Part shown: positions 47,452 through 60,100 of the stretch, one piece after another | Numbering within the stretch: position 1 is the first letter of the stretch | How the letters are laid out: the number at the start of each line of letters is the position of its first letter | Position numbers and translations under genes: made by a program | Notes under the pieces: generated by a model | Told to the model about the DNA's origin: nothing | What the model saw: only the letters and a program-made list of their open reading frames with translations | Databases searched by the model: none | Origin: Balaenoptera acutorostrata | Lineage: Eukaryota; Chordata; Mammalia; Artiodactyla; Balaenopteridae | Length of the DNA stretch: 64,000 bases | Direction: 5' to 3' | Assembly: GCF_949987535.1 (NCBI RefSeq) | Contig: NC_080067.1 | Span: 60,694,405 to 60,758,404 of the forward strand

Positions 47452-48028
47452 TGTTAAAAAACAAAATTCAACTGAGTAAATTTTAAAGATCTTACTGGCT
47501 TTATGAATCGGGTAGCATCCAATCTAGCACGTAGAAAGGATCTCTGAGGAGCTGTACAAAATGAAAGGCTTTTATAGGCAGAAGGGAATGAGAACAAGGA
47601 AGTTATAATAGGCAAAAATGTAGGTTGATTATGGCAAGGTTATCTTCTTTTAGGGGATGGCAGGGGTCTCTCAGGCAGATGACCTAACTAGTGCTGATCA
47701 GGTGATTCCTAATTAATTGGTTTAAGACTCCATTTCTGGAAAAGCTGAAACTGTAATCAAATTAAGTCTCAGTTTGGTGATGTGGGGCTTAGCATAAGTC
47801 ACTCTATTTTGGGCCTGTTTTGTTTGTTTGTTTTAAACAGCTGTTTATTTATTTATTTATCTATCTATCTATCTGTCTATCTATTTAATATTTTCTTGGC
47901 CGCACCACACAGCATGTGGTATCTTAGTTCCCCGACCAGGGATGGAACCTGCGGCCCTTGCATTGGAAGCGCAGAGTCTTAACCACTGGACTGCCAGGGA
48001 CGTCCCAGGGCCTGTTTTGTTTTTAACA
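47452..48028. mobile_element. LTR-like element with a nested SINE
   Basis: The ends mirror each other: TGTTAAAAAACAAAA at the left and TTTTGTTTTTAACA at the right. The interior ('ctggctttatgaatcgggtagcatcc', 'ggcttttataggcagaaggg') resembles retroviral LTRs of other mammals. After removing the nested SINE and its duplicated 15 bp the element is about 380 bp. No convincing short target duplication and no internal viral genes seen, so orientation and family are left open. Confidence 0.5.
47826..48007 (-). mobile_element. CHR-2-type SINE nested in the LTR-like element
   Basis: Reverse SINE: (TTTA/TCTA)n tail at 47848-47885, then the body, ending 'ccactggactgccagggacgtccc'. GGGCCTGTTTTGTTT lies on both sides (47811-47825 and 48008-48022), so the SINE inserted into the right end of the LTR-like element and is younger than it. 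Confidence 0.92.
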
Positions 48029-48239
48029 CGACTATCCAAGGGGTTCTGCATGCCAGTCAATAGAATAGCAATATACCAAAAGCCTAAAGTTTAGGAAACC
48101 CTGGCTTCATTAACATGGCCAAATTTTTCCCGTTTAATAAAAGAACGATGGAATTCTGAAATTTTTATTCAAGACAAAATATCCATTTGGAGTATACTGA
48201 TTGCTAGATCATGATTTTGATGTTTTATTCTGACTTTAT

Positions 48240-48935
48240 GTCATTTTTAAGCTTTTAATGGTATACAATAAACACAGAAAAGTGCACAGATTATAGTTGT
48301 GTAATTCAAAAGCTTTTAACAAATTAGACACACCTGGATAGTCACTAGCCAACTTATTAAATAGAACATTGACAACACCCTAAAAGCCCCTTCATGTCCC
48401 CCTTCTTATTACGGTGGCTTCCACCACCACAGATTTGTTAGTGTTTGAAATTTATATAAATGGAATCATATAATATGCACTCATTCAGTTCTGGATGCTT
48501 TCATTCAACACTGGTATCGTTGTGTGTGTGAGAGTCTTCCATGTTGTCGCGTGTAGCCTCATTTCATTCATTTTAATTGCTGTATGGGCATTTCACTGTA
48601 TTTATATACAGCAGTCATCCATTCTACTGTTGAGGACATTTGGCTTATTTCTAATTTAGAGCTATCACAGACAGGGCTGCTATGAACATTCATATGTATA
48701 TATTTTGATGAATATATGTATTCATTTCAGTGTGTCACATACCTAACGGCGACATTGCTGGGTCATTGGGCGTGCCTATATTCAGCTTTAGAGATATTAG
48801 CAAACAGGTTTCCAAAATATTTTATAACAATTTACACTCCTATCAACAGTGCCTGAGTGTTCCAGTTGTCCACACCCTCAACAACACTTGGCATTTTCTA
48901 TCTTTTTCATTTTAGCTCACTCGATTGTCAGGCTC
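48240..48935 (-). mobile_element. Old L1 (L1M-type) ORF2 3' region, antisense
   Basis: Reverse L1: 'gacattgctgggtcattggg' near 48751, 'aacaggtttccaaaatattttataacaatttacactcctatcaac' near 48804 and 'caacaacacttggcattttc' near 48880. Highly diverged. Confidence 0.75.
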
Positions 48936-49299
48936 TTATCTACAACCTCCATGGAAACAGTAAAGTGAAAAAAATAAATATTACTACCACTCAAGTACCA
49001 TTTGGTACTACAAGAAATAAAATGGATGTAGAATCTGACATTCAATAATTTTTCAACAACAGTAAACTTGCAAAATATCTTTCCTGTGATCCTAAGAGAT
49101 GCATTTATTATAGTCAATAAAGGATTTTCAAATAAATTATCTTTTACAGCAATTGTACACATATTATACCATGTAACATGATATTCTGTACGAGTTTGGA
49201 GAAGGTATAAAAATGAAGCTGAAGAAACTAAAATATCACAAATAGATTTCCTTCAAATATCTTTCCAAATCACATATTTGAAAGAGTCCAAAAATATTT
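48936..49299. other. Unassigned unique sequence
   Basis: No gene or repeat recognised. Confidence 0.4.
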
Positions 49300-49560
49300 A
49301 TACCTTCATTCAACTTGCCCAATGTCAGGAACTGTGCTGGATGCTAGAGATACAAAATCAAATAAGTGATGATCCCTACTTTCAAGCCACTTAAGACTAG
49401 TGGCAAACATGAGCAAGTAATTTAACAGTGAGGATGAAGAGTAACACATGTTGTGATAGAGACAAGCACACAGTACTACTGCAGCACAGAGATATTACTG
49501 CAGGTGGGAGAGAAGTCATTCCAAGAAAAAAAACTTTCCAGTGGGGGTGAAATTCAAGCT
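49300..49560 (-). repeat. L2 3' region, antisense
   Basis: 'caggaactgtgctggatgctagagatac', 'gatccctactttcaagccacttaagactag' and 'gggggtgaaattcaagctgatc' match the reverse L2 3' end in order. Confidence 0.65.
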
Positions 49561-51039
49561 GATCCGTAAAGGAAACATAAGAGTTAGCTATAACATAAAT
49601 TTGTGAAAGAGTCTTCTAGGCATAGGAGTAGAACATTCCATATCACCAATCTGATACTTGGGTTCCCTACACTGTGTCCTTTCGAAGACTGGAAATGCCA
49701 AGAGTCAAGTCCAAAATCTTTTCTTACAATGAACCAATGATCCTCTGAAGCTTTTGCCCATGTGTTCTTTGAGGTAATAGGAGACAATTCTAAACACTTT
49801 TTCTGTAACTTCACATCCTCTCTTTGTAAAATAAAGAAAATAACACCCCCAATTTCCAAATGTACTGAAAGGAATAATATATAATAAACATAAAAGAATA
49901 TTGTCCTAAGTAAAGATAACAAAAAAATGACAAAAATGCTCTAGACAATATAATTCTGAGAAAATGGCTTCAGTGTGCCCTGTTTCCTCTTTTCAGAAGA
50001 TTTCTGGCACTTAGGAGAGGAAGAAACAACTGAGGGGGAAAAAAATCACAGTCTAACAAAAGCATAATGCCCTCTCCAGGCAGAGGAAAATGGTTCCAAG
50101 TCATTAAAGACACAATAGTCATTCCATAAAAGCACAAGAATTTGATTGAAAAGGATTACTTTATTCATATGGTTCCTGCAATTATTAATATAATGTGTTT
50201 TTTTTAAATAAAGGGGTCAAATTACCTTTCAATAGTTTCCAAAATGTAAACTAAAGCTGCAGTTCTAGCCAAAAGAGCTGTATTGAATTTTCCCAGGTAT
50301 ATTAACTTTCTATAGATGTGGCAAGGTCAGAGTTTTTGTTCTGAAAGGAAGAACAGACACAAGGGATTTTCATGTTCCATTCTATTTACTGACATGGAAA
50401 TTATTTGATAGGGAGATGTTAATTGGAAGACACACATACATATAGCACAATTCATGTTTAGGGAGGTGGATGTTTCCCAATTGCAAAAGTCAATGGCATT
50501 TCACAAATGCTCTCAGCACTCTTTATTGACTTTCTGGATAGATATTTCTACTAATGAAATGAGAGTTTCACGAAGCATTGATGACCCAGACACATACCAA
50601 CTTATTTCAAGCATCCTCAGTGTCATGATCCTTTTAGAATTGGTTTCTGTTGCACCTTTTGAAATTATCTTGCTTTGCATATGTACAACTTTTTTCTAAA
50701 CAAGGTACACTTATACAATTTGAGCAACAGGTGGGACATCACTACCTTTAAGGGTTTTGGAAAATCAGTAGGATTTAATTATAAATTGAATACATATACA
50801 TATACATATAAATAAATAAAGGGAAAATAATAACAGAATCATGAGGGGTTTACAATGGAACTTGGCTAAAGGCAAAAAGCTTTTCCCTTTATCTCACACA
50901 TAGTTGTAGAAACTGATCTGCATACTATTGTAAAAATGTTATATTTTCCATAGCTTGAGTGGGAAAATGCAAATTTTAATTAAAGAAAACACGTAGAAAG
51001 CTAAGTTACCCCCTTGAGTTGTGAATACTTTCTTCTTAA
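49561..51039. other. Unassigned unique sequence
   Basis: No element named. Frames of 112 aa (49584-49922, minus) and 81 aa (50454-50699, plus) show no motif. Confidence 0.45.
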
Positions 51040-51052
51040 GACAAAACATTTA

Positions 51053-51411
51053 GGGACTTCCCTGGTAGTGCAGTGGTTAAGAATCCACCTGCCAATGCAG
51101 GGTACACGGGTTTGAGCCCTGGTCCGGGAAGATCCCACGAGCCGCACAGCAACTAAGCCCGTGAGTCACAACTACCGAGCCTACACTCTAGAGCCCGCGA
51201 GCCACAACTACTGAGCCCGTGTGCCACAACTACTGAAGCCAGCGCGCCCAGAGCCCATGCTCTGCAACAAGAGATGCCACCACAGTGAGAAGCCCGCGCA
51301 CCGCAATGAAGAGTAGCCCCCACTCGCCACAACTAGAGAAACCCTGCACGCAGCGACGAAGACCCAACGCAGCCAAAAATAAATTAATAAATTAATAAAT
51401 TTTTTTAAAGA
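51053..51411 (+). mobile_element. CHR-type tRNA-derived SINE, full length
   Basis: 'gggacttccctggtagtgcagtgg' start, B-box-like GGTTTGAGCCC near 51109, the full 'CCACAACTACTGA' body, and an (AATAAATT)n tail. Flanks GACAAAACATTTA (51040-51052) and GACAGAACATTTA (51412-51424) differ by one base. The minus 88-aa frame is SINE translation. Confidence 0.92.
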
Positions 51412-51424
51412 GACAGAACATTTA

Positions 51425-52669
51425 ATAGAATGAGACATGGTCTTCACAATTAATAAAGAATACAAAATACTCAATCTCTCTTCCTTTTACCATAATTTTA
51501 CAATATTTTTTAGGATCACTATGTCTAGTTAATGCTTACTTTGTTCAAACATTCAGTATCATCTACATGATCATAAACAAACATCAGTCAGAATCTTAAT
51601 AGAATCAGATAAAAATTGTTTTAAAGTATGGTTTGTGGAAGGTCATTTCACAACCATAATATCCATGCATCAAAAATTAAAAAAGAGCAAGAAAGAAGTT
51701 GTCAGGCATACACTGAAATTTTATTATATTGTTTACCTATTGAAGAAAATTCTACTCACATGCACTGGCAAAACAAATGTACACCTTACAATGTTTCTTT
51801 CTATGTGTATCTCTTTTGTAGCCTTTTCATTGCCAAACAGAATATGGGGCAATTAGAAATAAAAGCATATAAGAGACCCAAGACTATTAACTCATGAAAA
51901 AATATTTTTTAAAAAATAGCAGGAGAACTAAGAAGAAAAATTATGTGAAGTCTTGACTGGATGAAAAATAAGAATGATTTCAAACCTTAATACTAAATTC
52001 CTAGCAATCCAGGTCAAAGACAGCACAACGTCATCAAGTAGACACTGAACTCAATGGGAAAGTTCCCAGCTCTTGGAGGAATTTGTCATAAGAATTCTTT
52101 TTTACAAGGGGTTTTGAACAGGTAATGTATGAAGACCTCATGGCAGTTTTGTTATTTTTTAATGCTACAGAAACTTCCTGTTATATCTGACCACCATGAA
52201 AGCTGACCATGCAATACTCCAACAGAATTCAATAATAAAAATTCTAAAAAGAACCAGAGGAATATAGCTAAGCTATGCTACTTTTTGGCCTTCAAGCTTA
52301 TGTTAACATAGAGAATAAGATGAAAACTTTTTAAATTACAAGTGTTTTTCAATCATTTCCGCTGGAAATAATTTCATGCCACAAACATGCAATGGTAATA
52401 ATGTTATGACCCACTATATGAAAGTAAAATGATTCATGCTGGAGGCATGTTATATTCATTCTGTGTCATAATAGAACCTCCGGAGAAACATAACACATCC
52501 CAGACTAAGGAACAGAGGACCAGAGAGAAAAGAGACATGGCCAGAGAAACAAACACACCCCAGACTAAGAAACATAGACTTATACTGCTTCAGTTTAAGA
52601 TTCTCTCTTTCAACTAGAGTTTTGACAAGTATTCCAAAGAAACGTGTTTGCTAGAGAGATAGGATCATC
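51425..52669. other. Unassigned unique sequence
   Basis: No gene or repeat recognised. The two overlapping plus frames of 89 and 73 aa at 51628-51897 lie in different phases of the same A/T-rich stretch. Confidence 0.4.
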
Positions 52670-52905
52670 AAGAGTCCGGTCTCTAGACTACAGCTGTGGT
52701 CAAACTGCCTGGGTTCAGGGTCCAAGCACATCACTTCCTTGTGGGAAGCAGTAGACTCCTTATTTAACCTCACCAGCAGTCTATTCCTCTCTAAAATAAG
52801 GTTGATGACAATGGCATTCACCTATTAGGGTAAGGTAACCGTGGAAAGACCAACCATGTAAGTTGTCTAACATAATACCAGATATGGGGTAAGCATTCCC
52901 TCAAT
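52670..52905 (+). repeat. MIR SINE, nearly full length
   Basis: 'gtggtcaaactgcctgggttcagggtcc', 'cttatttaacctcaccagcagtc', 'ctaaaataaggttgatgacaatggc', 'taacataataccagatatgggg'. Confidence 0.65.
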
Positions 52906-55171
52906 ATTAGAGACATTTGATGTTCTTCATTGATAGAAATTAATGCGTTCTAGATATCAAGCATGTACCTGAGACAGTGTTTTATTTCAAAAGTTGAAAG
53001 CCTGCCTTCTGTTTTTGACTTAAAAGCAAGTCATCCAAATGCATTATTCCTTATTGGCAGGCTGTTTCAGAAAACACATTGAACCCAGGAAAAGAAGAGG
53101 AGTTTATATCCAGAATCCAGTTTTTAATCACAGACTTCTCAGATGGGCCACACTTTTTGTAGGATTAGATTTATTTGTGATCATTAGCTGAAGCATTCAC
53201 TTCATAGTAAAAAACTAATTTACAAGGAGTTGCATCCTCTAAAATCTTATTAGACCCAAATGTTTTGCCTTGAGAGACTTCAGCAGTGTTTTCTATGTGT
53301 TTTGTAAAGCTCTCTGAACTTACTTGTATATAGAACAGAACCCCAGTAGTCTCTTTGCTTTGAAGTGAAAGCATACATATACATACAGTAAGCGAGCAAA
53401 CAACAAACCATTAACCTTTCTTTTGATGTGGAATTTGAGGTCTCGCTTATTTTCCTGGTTATAATGCAAAAGCCAGAATGGGCTCCCATTCATAAACTGA
53501 AAAGTTCAGAGTCCTGTATGAACTTCATTAGAAATTCTCAATAGGAAAAATTCTATGATTCCACTTGACATGCCATAATAAAATTTTAAATATATTGATT
53601 TTCTTTTGCTTTGCTTCCTCTCTTTGTATGATTTAATCACAGACCTTTGTGATATGGTTACTCCTTGCTTAAGCTTGAGTCTAGAGAGAGAAGCTGGAGG
53701 GAATTTTCTGACATGAATGTCACGGAAAAAACGTTCTTCAATAATTAATTAATTCACTCTTTCAGCTATTCATTTTAACAAATATTTATTGAATACTTTC
53801 TATGTAATGTTTCTGTTGCCAAAAGGAGGAAAAATGATGAGAGAAAAGATTATTTCTCAGAGGAAAAGAAAAACTATAAAAACCATTGTTTAGTGAATAG
53901 GTATCATGAGCCAAAATACCTAAGAGATGGGTACAGATATTTTTACTATTTTATTGATTAAAATTGAGTTCATCACAATCAAGTGACTTACACCAAGTCA
54001 CCAGGCTGAGATGGGCACAGCCAAGTGTCTGTCACCTCACGGCTGCCCAAACTCGACACCTGTGCTCTGCATAACTTCTCATGCACTGGCAATGAATTTA
54101 TAAAAGAAGGGAAGCTGGAGCATAAATGCACAATAAAATGGAATATGACCAGAAATTCCTAACAGTTCAAATTCATATTCAGTAACCAAAGACATGTTTT
54201 AGAAAAAAAATTAGGCTAGCCTATATTCTATTCCTAAAGAAGGTCATTCTCATTCAATCTGATACTATACCAAAATTTTTAAATCACATTTTCAAAATCT
54301 TTCCACAATCCCAGTCTACTTTTATTCCTCTCCCATTCTTATCAAAGAGTATATAATTGCTTCTTTGTCTGGATTAAATTTACCAAGAAATTTATATTGT
54401 GAGCAACAATAATAGCGTTGAGAATTTCATGGTTTAAGGACGAAAATGGGCCAGAACAAGACCATGATTCTGTTTGTTCATGTGCCTTCAGTCTATGGTC
54501 ATGAAAAAAGGTACCTTTGGGTCCAAGTGGCAAGAAATTAGGTTTCTAGAGATGATATTCTCAGTTTACATTTTCCGGCTCTAAGTTTGCAGTATGCCTT
54601 TACATACATTTGAATTTTTCATCTCCATTTAAAAGCAAGTGATTTAGCATATCTGCCTTATTGAGGGTTTATATTTTAATTAAAACATTCTCATCTGGCT
54701 CTCTCTTAGCTGCTTTTGAAATTAAATCCACTGAATGAGAATAACAAAATGAGGTGCTTGAGAAAGCACTCCCCTACCACCTCACCGCCTGACTCCTCAG
54801 GGCCCAGGGCAAGTGGTACTACCCTTGAACCCCAGGAGAAGGCCACACATGTTTATCCCCGGGTTCTTTGTCTGCCTGGTTGCACAGCGGCTCACTGAAT
54901 CGTGTATATTTTTAAAGTCTGTAGGTTTTGGAAATGATGATTCCTATTCATCTTTCAGCAATGTGAAAGCAACCTAAGTGTGAGCCCTGAAATAAAGCAT
55001 TGTTAAAGAAAAGTGAAACAGCTTAGAAAAAATAACACAGTTAAACAAAACATTCTCTAAAACCACACACAATTTAAAATGTAAATAGTGGCACTTATAG
55101 ATATTTATCCATTCCATATATACTCTACGTTTGAAATATATTTTCCGAACAGTATACCTTGAGTTGGCATC
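52906..55171. other. Mostly unique sequence before the L1
   Basis: An L2-like reverse 3' end lies at about 53745-53815 ('attttaacaaatatttattgaatactttc'). No gene recognised. This is the pre-insertion flank of the L1. Confidence 0.45.
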
Positions 55172-55183
55172 AAAGCTCCCTTT
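55172..55183. repeat. L1 target-site duplication, left (AAAGCTCCCTTT)
   Basis: A 12-bp copy of 62676-62687, directly before the L1 5' end. The preceding TC and following AAAG fit a variant of the L1 endonuclease site (bottom strand CTTT/GA). Confidence 0.9.
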
Positions 55184-56152
55184 TGAGATTAACCAAGATG
55201 GCGGAGTAGAAGGACGAGCTCTCACTCCCTCTTGCAAGAGCACCAGAATCACAACTGGCTGCTGGACAATCATTGACAGGAAGACCCTGGACTTCACCAA
55301 GGAGGACACCCCACGTCCAAGGACAGAGGAGAAGCCACAGTGAGATGGTAGGAGGGGCGCAATCAGAGTAAAATCAAATCCCATAACTGCTGGGTGGGTG
55401 ACTCACAGACTGGCGAACACTTATACCACAGAAGTCCACCCACTGGAGTGAAGGTTCTGAGCCCCACCTCAGGCTTCCCAACCTGGGGGTCCGGCAAAGG
55501 GAGGAGGAATTCCTAGAGAATCAGACTTTGAAGTCTAGTGGGAATTGATTGCAGGACTGTGACAGGACTGGGGGAAACAGAGACCCCACTCTTGGAGGGC
55601 ACACACAAAGTAATGTGTGCATCGGGACCCAGGGGTAGGAGCAGTGACCCTGGGGGAGACTGAACCAGACGTACCTGCTGGTGTTGGGGGGTCTCCTGCA
55701 GAGGCGAGTGGTGGCTCTGTTTCACCGTGGGGATTAGGACACTGGCAGCAGAGGTCCTGGGAAGTTCTCCTTGGCGTGAGCCCTCCCAGAGTCTGCCATT
55801 AACCCCACCAAAGAGCACGGGTAGGCTCCAGTGTTGGGTTGCCTCAGGCAAAACAACCAACAGGGAGGGAACCCAGCCCCACCCATCAACAGTCAAGTGG
55901 ATTAAGGTTTTACTGAGCTCTGATCGCCACAGCAACAGGGAGGCAACCCAGCCCCACCCATCAACAGTCAAGTGGATTAAGGTTTTACTGAGCTCTGACC
56001 GCCACAGCAACAGTCAGCTCTACCCACCACCAGAGCCTCCCATCAAGCCTCTTAGATAGCCTCAACCACCAGAGGGCAGACAACAGAAGCAAGAAAAACT
56101 ACAATCCTGCAGCCTGTGGACCAAAACCCACAGTTACAGAAAGACAGAGAAG
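55184..56152 (+). promoter_or_regulatory. L1 5' UTR and internal promoter
   Basis: A 969-bp leader more GC- and CpG-rich than its flank. A YY1-like site (CAAGATGGCGG, 55194-55204) lies 10 bp inside the 5' end, where human L1 carries the YY1 site that positions transcription start. The presence of this extreme 5' end indicates a complete, untruncated insertion. Frames of 165 aa (minus) and 110 aa (plus) inside it follow the tandem repeat and are not recognised proteins. Confidence 0.85.
55861..56010 (+). repeat. 75-bp tandem duplication in the L1 5' UTR
   Basis: Two copies (55861-55935 and 55936-56010), each starting CAGGGAGG and containing 'ccacccatcaacagtcaagt' and 'ggttttactgagctctga', differing at only two or three bases. 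It resembles the repeated monomers of some L1 promoters, though only two units are present. Confidence 0.92.
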
Positions 56153-57058
56153 ATGAAAAGGCAGAGGGCTATGTACCAGATGAAGGAACAAGAAAAAACC
56201 CCAGAAAAACAACTAAATGAAGTGGAGATAGGCAACCTTCCAGAAAAAGAATTCAGAATAATGATAGTGAAGATGATCCAGGACCTCGGAATAAGAATGG
56301 AGGCAAAGATTGAGAAGATGCAAGAAATGATTAACAAAGACCTAGAAGAATTAAAGAACAAACAAACAGAGATGACCAATACAATAACTGAAATGAAAAC
56401 TACACTAGAAGGAATCAATAGCAGAATAACTGAGGCAGAAGAACGGATAAGTGACCTGGAAGACAGAATGGTGGAATTCACTGCTGCGGAACAGACTAAA
56501 GAAAAAAGAATAAAAAGAAATGAAGACAGCCTAAGAGACCTCTGGGACAACATTAAACGCAACAACATTCGCATTATAGGGGTCCCAGAAGGAGAAGAGA
56601 GAGAGAAAGGACCAGAGAAAATATTTGAAGAGATTATAATCGAAAACTTCCCTAACATGGGAAAGGAAATAGCCACCCAAGTCCAGGAAGCGCAGAGAGT
56701 CCCATACAGAATAAACCCAAGGAGAAACACGCCGAGACACATAGTAATCAAAGTGGCAAAAATTAAAGACAAAGAAAAATTATTGAAAGCAGCAAGGGAA
56801 AAACGACAAATAACATACAAGGGAACCCCCATAAGGTTAACAGCTGATTTCTCAGCAGAAACTCTGCAAGCCAGAAGGGAGTGGCATGAAATACTTAAAG
56901 TGATGAAAGGGAAGAACCTACAACCAAGATTACTCTACCCAGCAAGGATCTCATTTAGATTTGATGGAGAAATCAAAAGCTTTACAGACAAGCAAAAGCT
57001 AAGAGAATTCAGCACCACCAAACCAGCTCTACAACAAATGCTAAAGGAACTTCTCTAA
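56153..57058 (+). CDS. L1 ORF1 protein (RNA-binding chaperone), intact
   Basis: ORF1p is the trimeric nucleic-acid-binding protein that coats L1 RNA in cytoplasmic particles. The 301-aa frame is uninterrupted (human ORF1p is 338 aa, with a longer N-terminus). I read a charged N-terminus (1-30), a heptad-like coiled coil (about 31-128, rich in E/K with I/L/M spacing), an RRM-like domain (about 130-222, including the conserved IIGVPEGEE at 140-148 and PRHIVIK at 194-200) and a C-terminal domain (about 223-301, with [10 protein letters not shown] at 261-270). The ATG has a purine at -3. It overlaps a 232-aa antisense frame that is a shadow. ORF2 follows after 58 bp in another frame, as in other mammalian L1s. 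Confidence 0.96.
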   Translation: MKRQRAMYQMKEQEKTPEKQLNEVEIGNLPEKEFRIMIVKMIQDLGIRMEAKIEKMQEMINKDLEELKNKQTEMTNTITEMKTTLEGINSRITEAEERISDLEDRMVEFTAAEQTKEKRIKRNEDSLRDLWDNIKRNNIRIIGVPEGEEREKGPEKIFEEIIIENFPNMGKEIATQVQEAQRVPYRINPRRNTPRHIVIKVAKIKDKEKLLKAAREKRQITYKGTPIRLTADFSAETLQARREWHEILKVMKGKNLQPRLLYPARISFRFDGEIKSFTDKQKLREFSTTKPALQQMLKELL

Positions 57059-57116
57059 GTGGGAAACACAAGAGAAGAAAAGGACCTACAAAAACAAACC
57101 CAAAACAATTAAGAAA

Positions 57117-60100
57117 ATGGTCATAGGAACATACATATCGATAATTACCTTAAACGTGAATGGATTAAATGCCCCAACCAAAAGACATAGACTGGCTGAA
57201 TGGATACAAAAACAAGACCCATATATATGCTGTCTACAAGAGACCCACTTCAGACCTAGGGACACATACAGACTGAAAGTGAGGGGATGGAAAAAGATAT
57301 TCCATGCAAATGGAAATCAAAAGAAAGCTGGAGTAGCTATACTCATATCAGATAAAATAGACTTTAAAATAAAGAAGGTTACAAGAGACAAGGAAGGACA
57401 CTACATAATGATCCAGGGATCAATCCAAGAAGAAGATATAACAATTATAAATATATATGCACCCAACATAGGAGCACCTCAATACATAAGGCAACTGCTA
57501 ACAGCTATAAAAGAGGAAATCGACAGTAACACAATAATAGTGGGGGACTTTAACACCTCACTTACACCAATGGACAGATCATCCAAAATGAAAATAAATA
57601 AGGAAACAGAAGCTTTAAATGACACAATAGACCAGATAGATTTAATTGATATATATAGGACATTCCATCCAAAAACGGCAGATTACACGTTCTTCTCAAG
57701 TGCACACGGAACATTCTCCAGGATAGATCACATCTTGGGTCACAAATCAAGCCTCAGTAAATTTAAGAAAATTGAAATCATATCAAGCATCTTTTCTGAC
57801 CACAACGCTATGAGATTAGAAATGAATTACAGGGAAAAAAACGTAAAAAAGACAAACACATGGAGGCTAAACAATACGTTACTAAATAACCAAGAGATCA
57901 CTGAAGAAATCAAACAGGAAATAAAAAAATACCTAGAGACAAATGACAATGAAAACACGACGACCCAAAACCTATGGGATGCAGCAAAAGCGGTTCTAAG
58001 AGGGAAGTTTATAGCTATACAAGCCTACCTAAAGAAACAAGAAAAATCTCAAGTAAACAATCTAACTTTACACCTAAAGAAACTAGAGAAAGAAGAACAA
58101 ACAAAACCCAAAGTTAGCAGAAGGAAAGAAATCATAAAGATCAGAGCAGAAATAAATGAAATAGAAACAAAGAAAACAATAGCAAAGATCAATAAAACTA
58201 AAAGTTGGTTCTTTGAGAAGATAAACAAAATTGATAAGCCATTAGCCAGACTCATCAAGAAAAAGAGGGAGAGGACTCAAATCAATAAAATCAGAAATGA
58301 AAAAGGAGAAGTTACAACAGACACCGCAGAAATACAAAACATCCTAAGAGACTACTACAAGCAACTTTATGCCAATAAAATGGACAACCTGGAAGAAATG
58401 GACAAATTCTTAGAAAGGTATAACCTTCCAAGACTGAATCAGGAAGAAACAGACAATATCAACAGACCAATCACAAGTAATGAAATTGAAACTGTGATTA
58501 AAAATCTTCCAACAAACAAAAGTCCAGGACCAGATGGCTTCACAGGTGAATTCTATCAAACATTTAGAGAAGAGCTAACACCCATCCTTCTCAAACTCTT
58601 CCAAAAAATTGCAGAGGAAGGAACTCTCCCAAACTCATTCTATGAGGCCACCATCACCCTGATACCAAAACCAGACAAAGACACTACAAAAAAAGAAAAT
58701 TACAGACCAATATCACTGATGAATATAGATGCAAAAATCCTCAACAAAATACTAGCAAACAGAATCCAACAACACATTAAAAGGATCATACACCACGATC
58801 AAGTGGGATTTATCCCAGGGATGCAAGGATTCTTCAATATACGCAAATCAATCAATGTGATACACCATATTAACAAATTGAAGAAGAAAAACCATATGAT
58901 CATCTCAATAGATGCAGAAAAAGCTTTTGACAAAATTCAACACCCATTTCTGATAAAAACTCTCCAGAAAGTGGGCATAGAGGGAACCTACCTCAACATA
59001 ATAAAGGCCATATATGACAAACCCACAGCAAACATCATTCTCAATGGTGAAAAACTGAAAGCATTTCCTCTAAGATCAGGAACGAGACAAGGATGTCCAC
59101 TCTCACCACTATTATTCAACATAGTTCTGGAAGTCCTAGCCATGGCAATCAGAGAAGAAAAAGAAATAAAAGGAATCCAAATTGGAAAAGAAGAAGTAAA
59201 ACTGTCACTGTTTGCGGATGACATGATACTATACATAGAGAATCCTAAAACTGCCACCAGAAAACTGCTAGAGCTAATTAATGAATATGGTAAAGTTGCA
59301 GGTTACAAAATTAATGCACAGAAATCTCTTGCATTCCTATACACTAATGATGAAAAATCTGAAAGAGAAATTATGGAAACACTCCCATTTACCATTGCAA
59401 CAAAAAGAATAAAATACCTAGGAATAAACCTACCTAGGGAGACAAAAGACCTGTATGCAGAAAACTATAAGACACTGATGAAAGAAATTAAAGATGATAC
59501 CAACAGATGGAGAGATATACCATGTTCTTGGATTGGAAGAATCAACATTGTGAAAATGAGTATACTACCCAAAGCAATCTACAGATTCAATGCAATCCCT
59601 ATCAAATTACCAATGGCATTTTTTACGGAGCTAGAACAAATCATCTTAAAATTTGTATGGAGACACAAAAGACCCCGAATAGCCAAAGCAGTCTTGAGGC
59701 AAAAAAATGGAGCTGGAGGAATCAGACTCCCTGACTTCAGACTATACTACAAAGCTACAGTAATCAAGACAATATGGTACTGGCACAAAAACAGAAACAT
59801 AGATCAATGGAACAAGATAGAAAGCCCAGAGATTAACCCACGCACCTATGGTCAACTAATCTATGACAAAGGAGGCAAAGATATACAATGGAGAAAAGAC
59901 AGTCTCTTCAATAAGTGGTGCTGGGAAAACTGGACAGCTACATGTAAAAGAATGAAATTAGAATACTCCCTAACACCATACACAAAAATAAACTCAAAAT
60001 GGATTAGAGACCTAAATATAAGACTGGACACTATAAAACTCTTAGAGGAAAACATAGGAAGAACACTCTTTGACATAAATCACAGCAAGATCTTTTTCGA

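Noticed and set aside
47440..48035. Short target duplication around the LTR-like element
   Set aside because: CTAC at the left and CGAC at the right do not match well enough to claim.
55513..56010. 165-aa minus-strand frame in the L1 5' UTR
   Set aside because: Its repeated peptide simply reflects the 75-bp DNA duplication (75 is a multiple of 3). No recognised domain.
56134..56832. 232-aa open frame on the minus strand opposite L1 ORF1
   Set aside because: It is the complement of a real A-rich coding region with few antisense stops. A related frame appears opposite the other L1 copy at 63595-63993 for the same reason.
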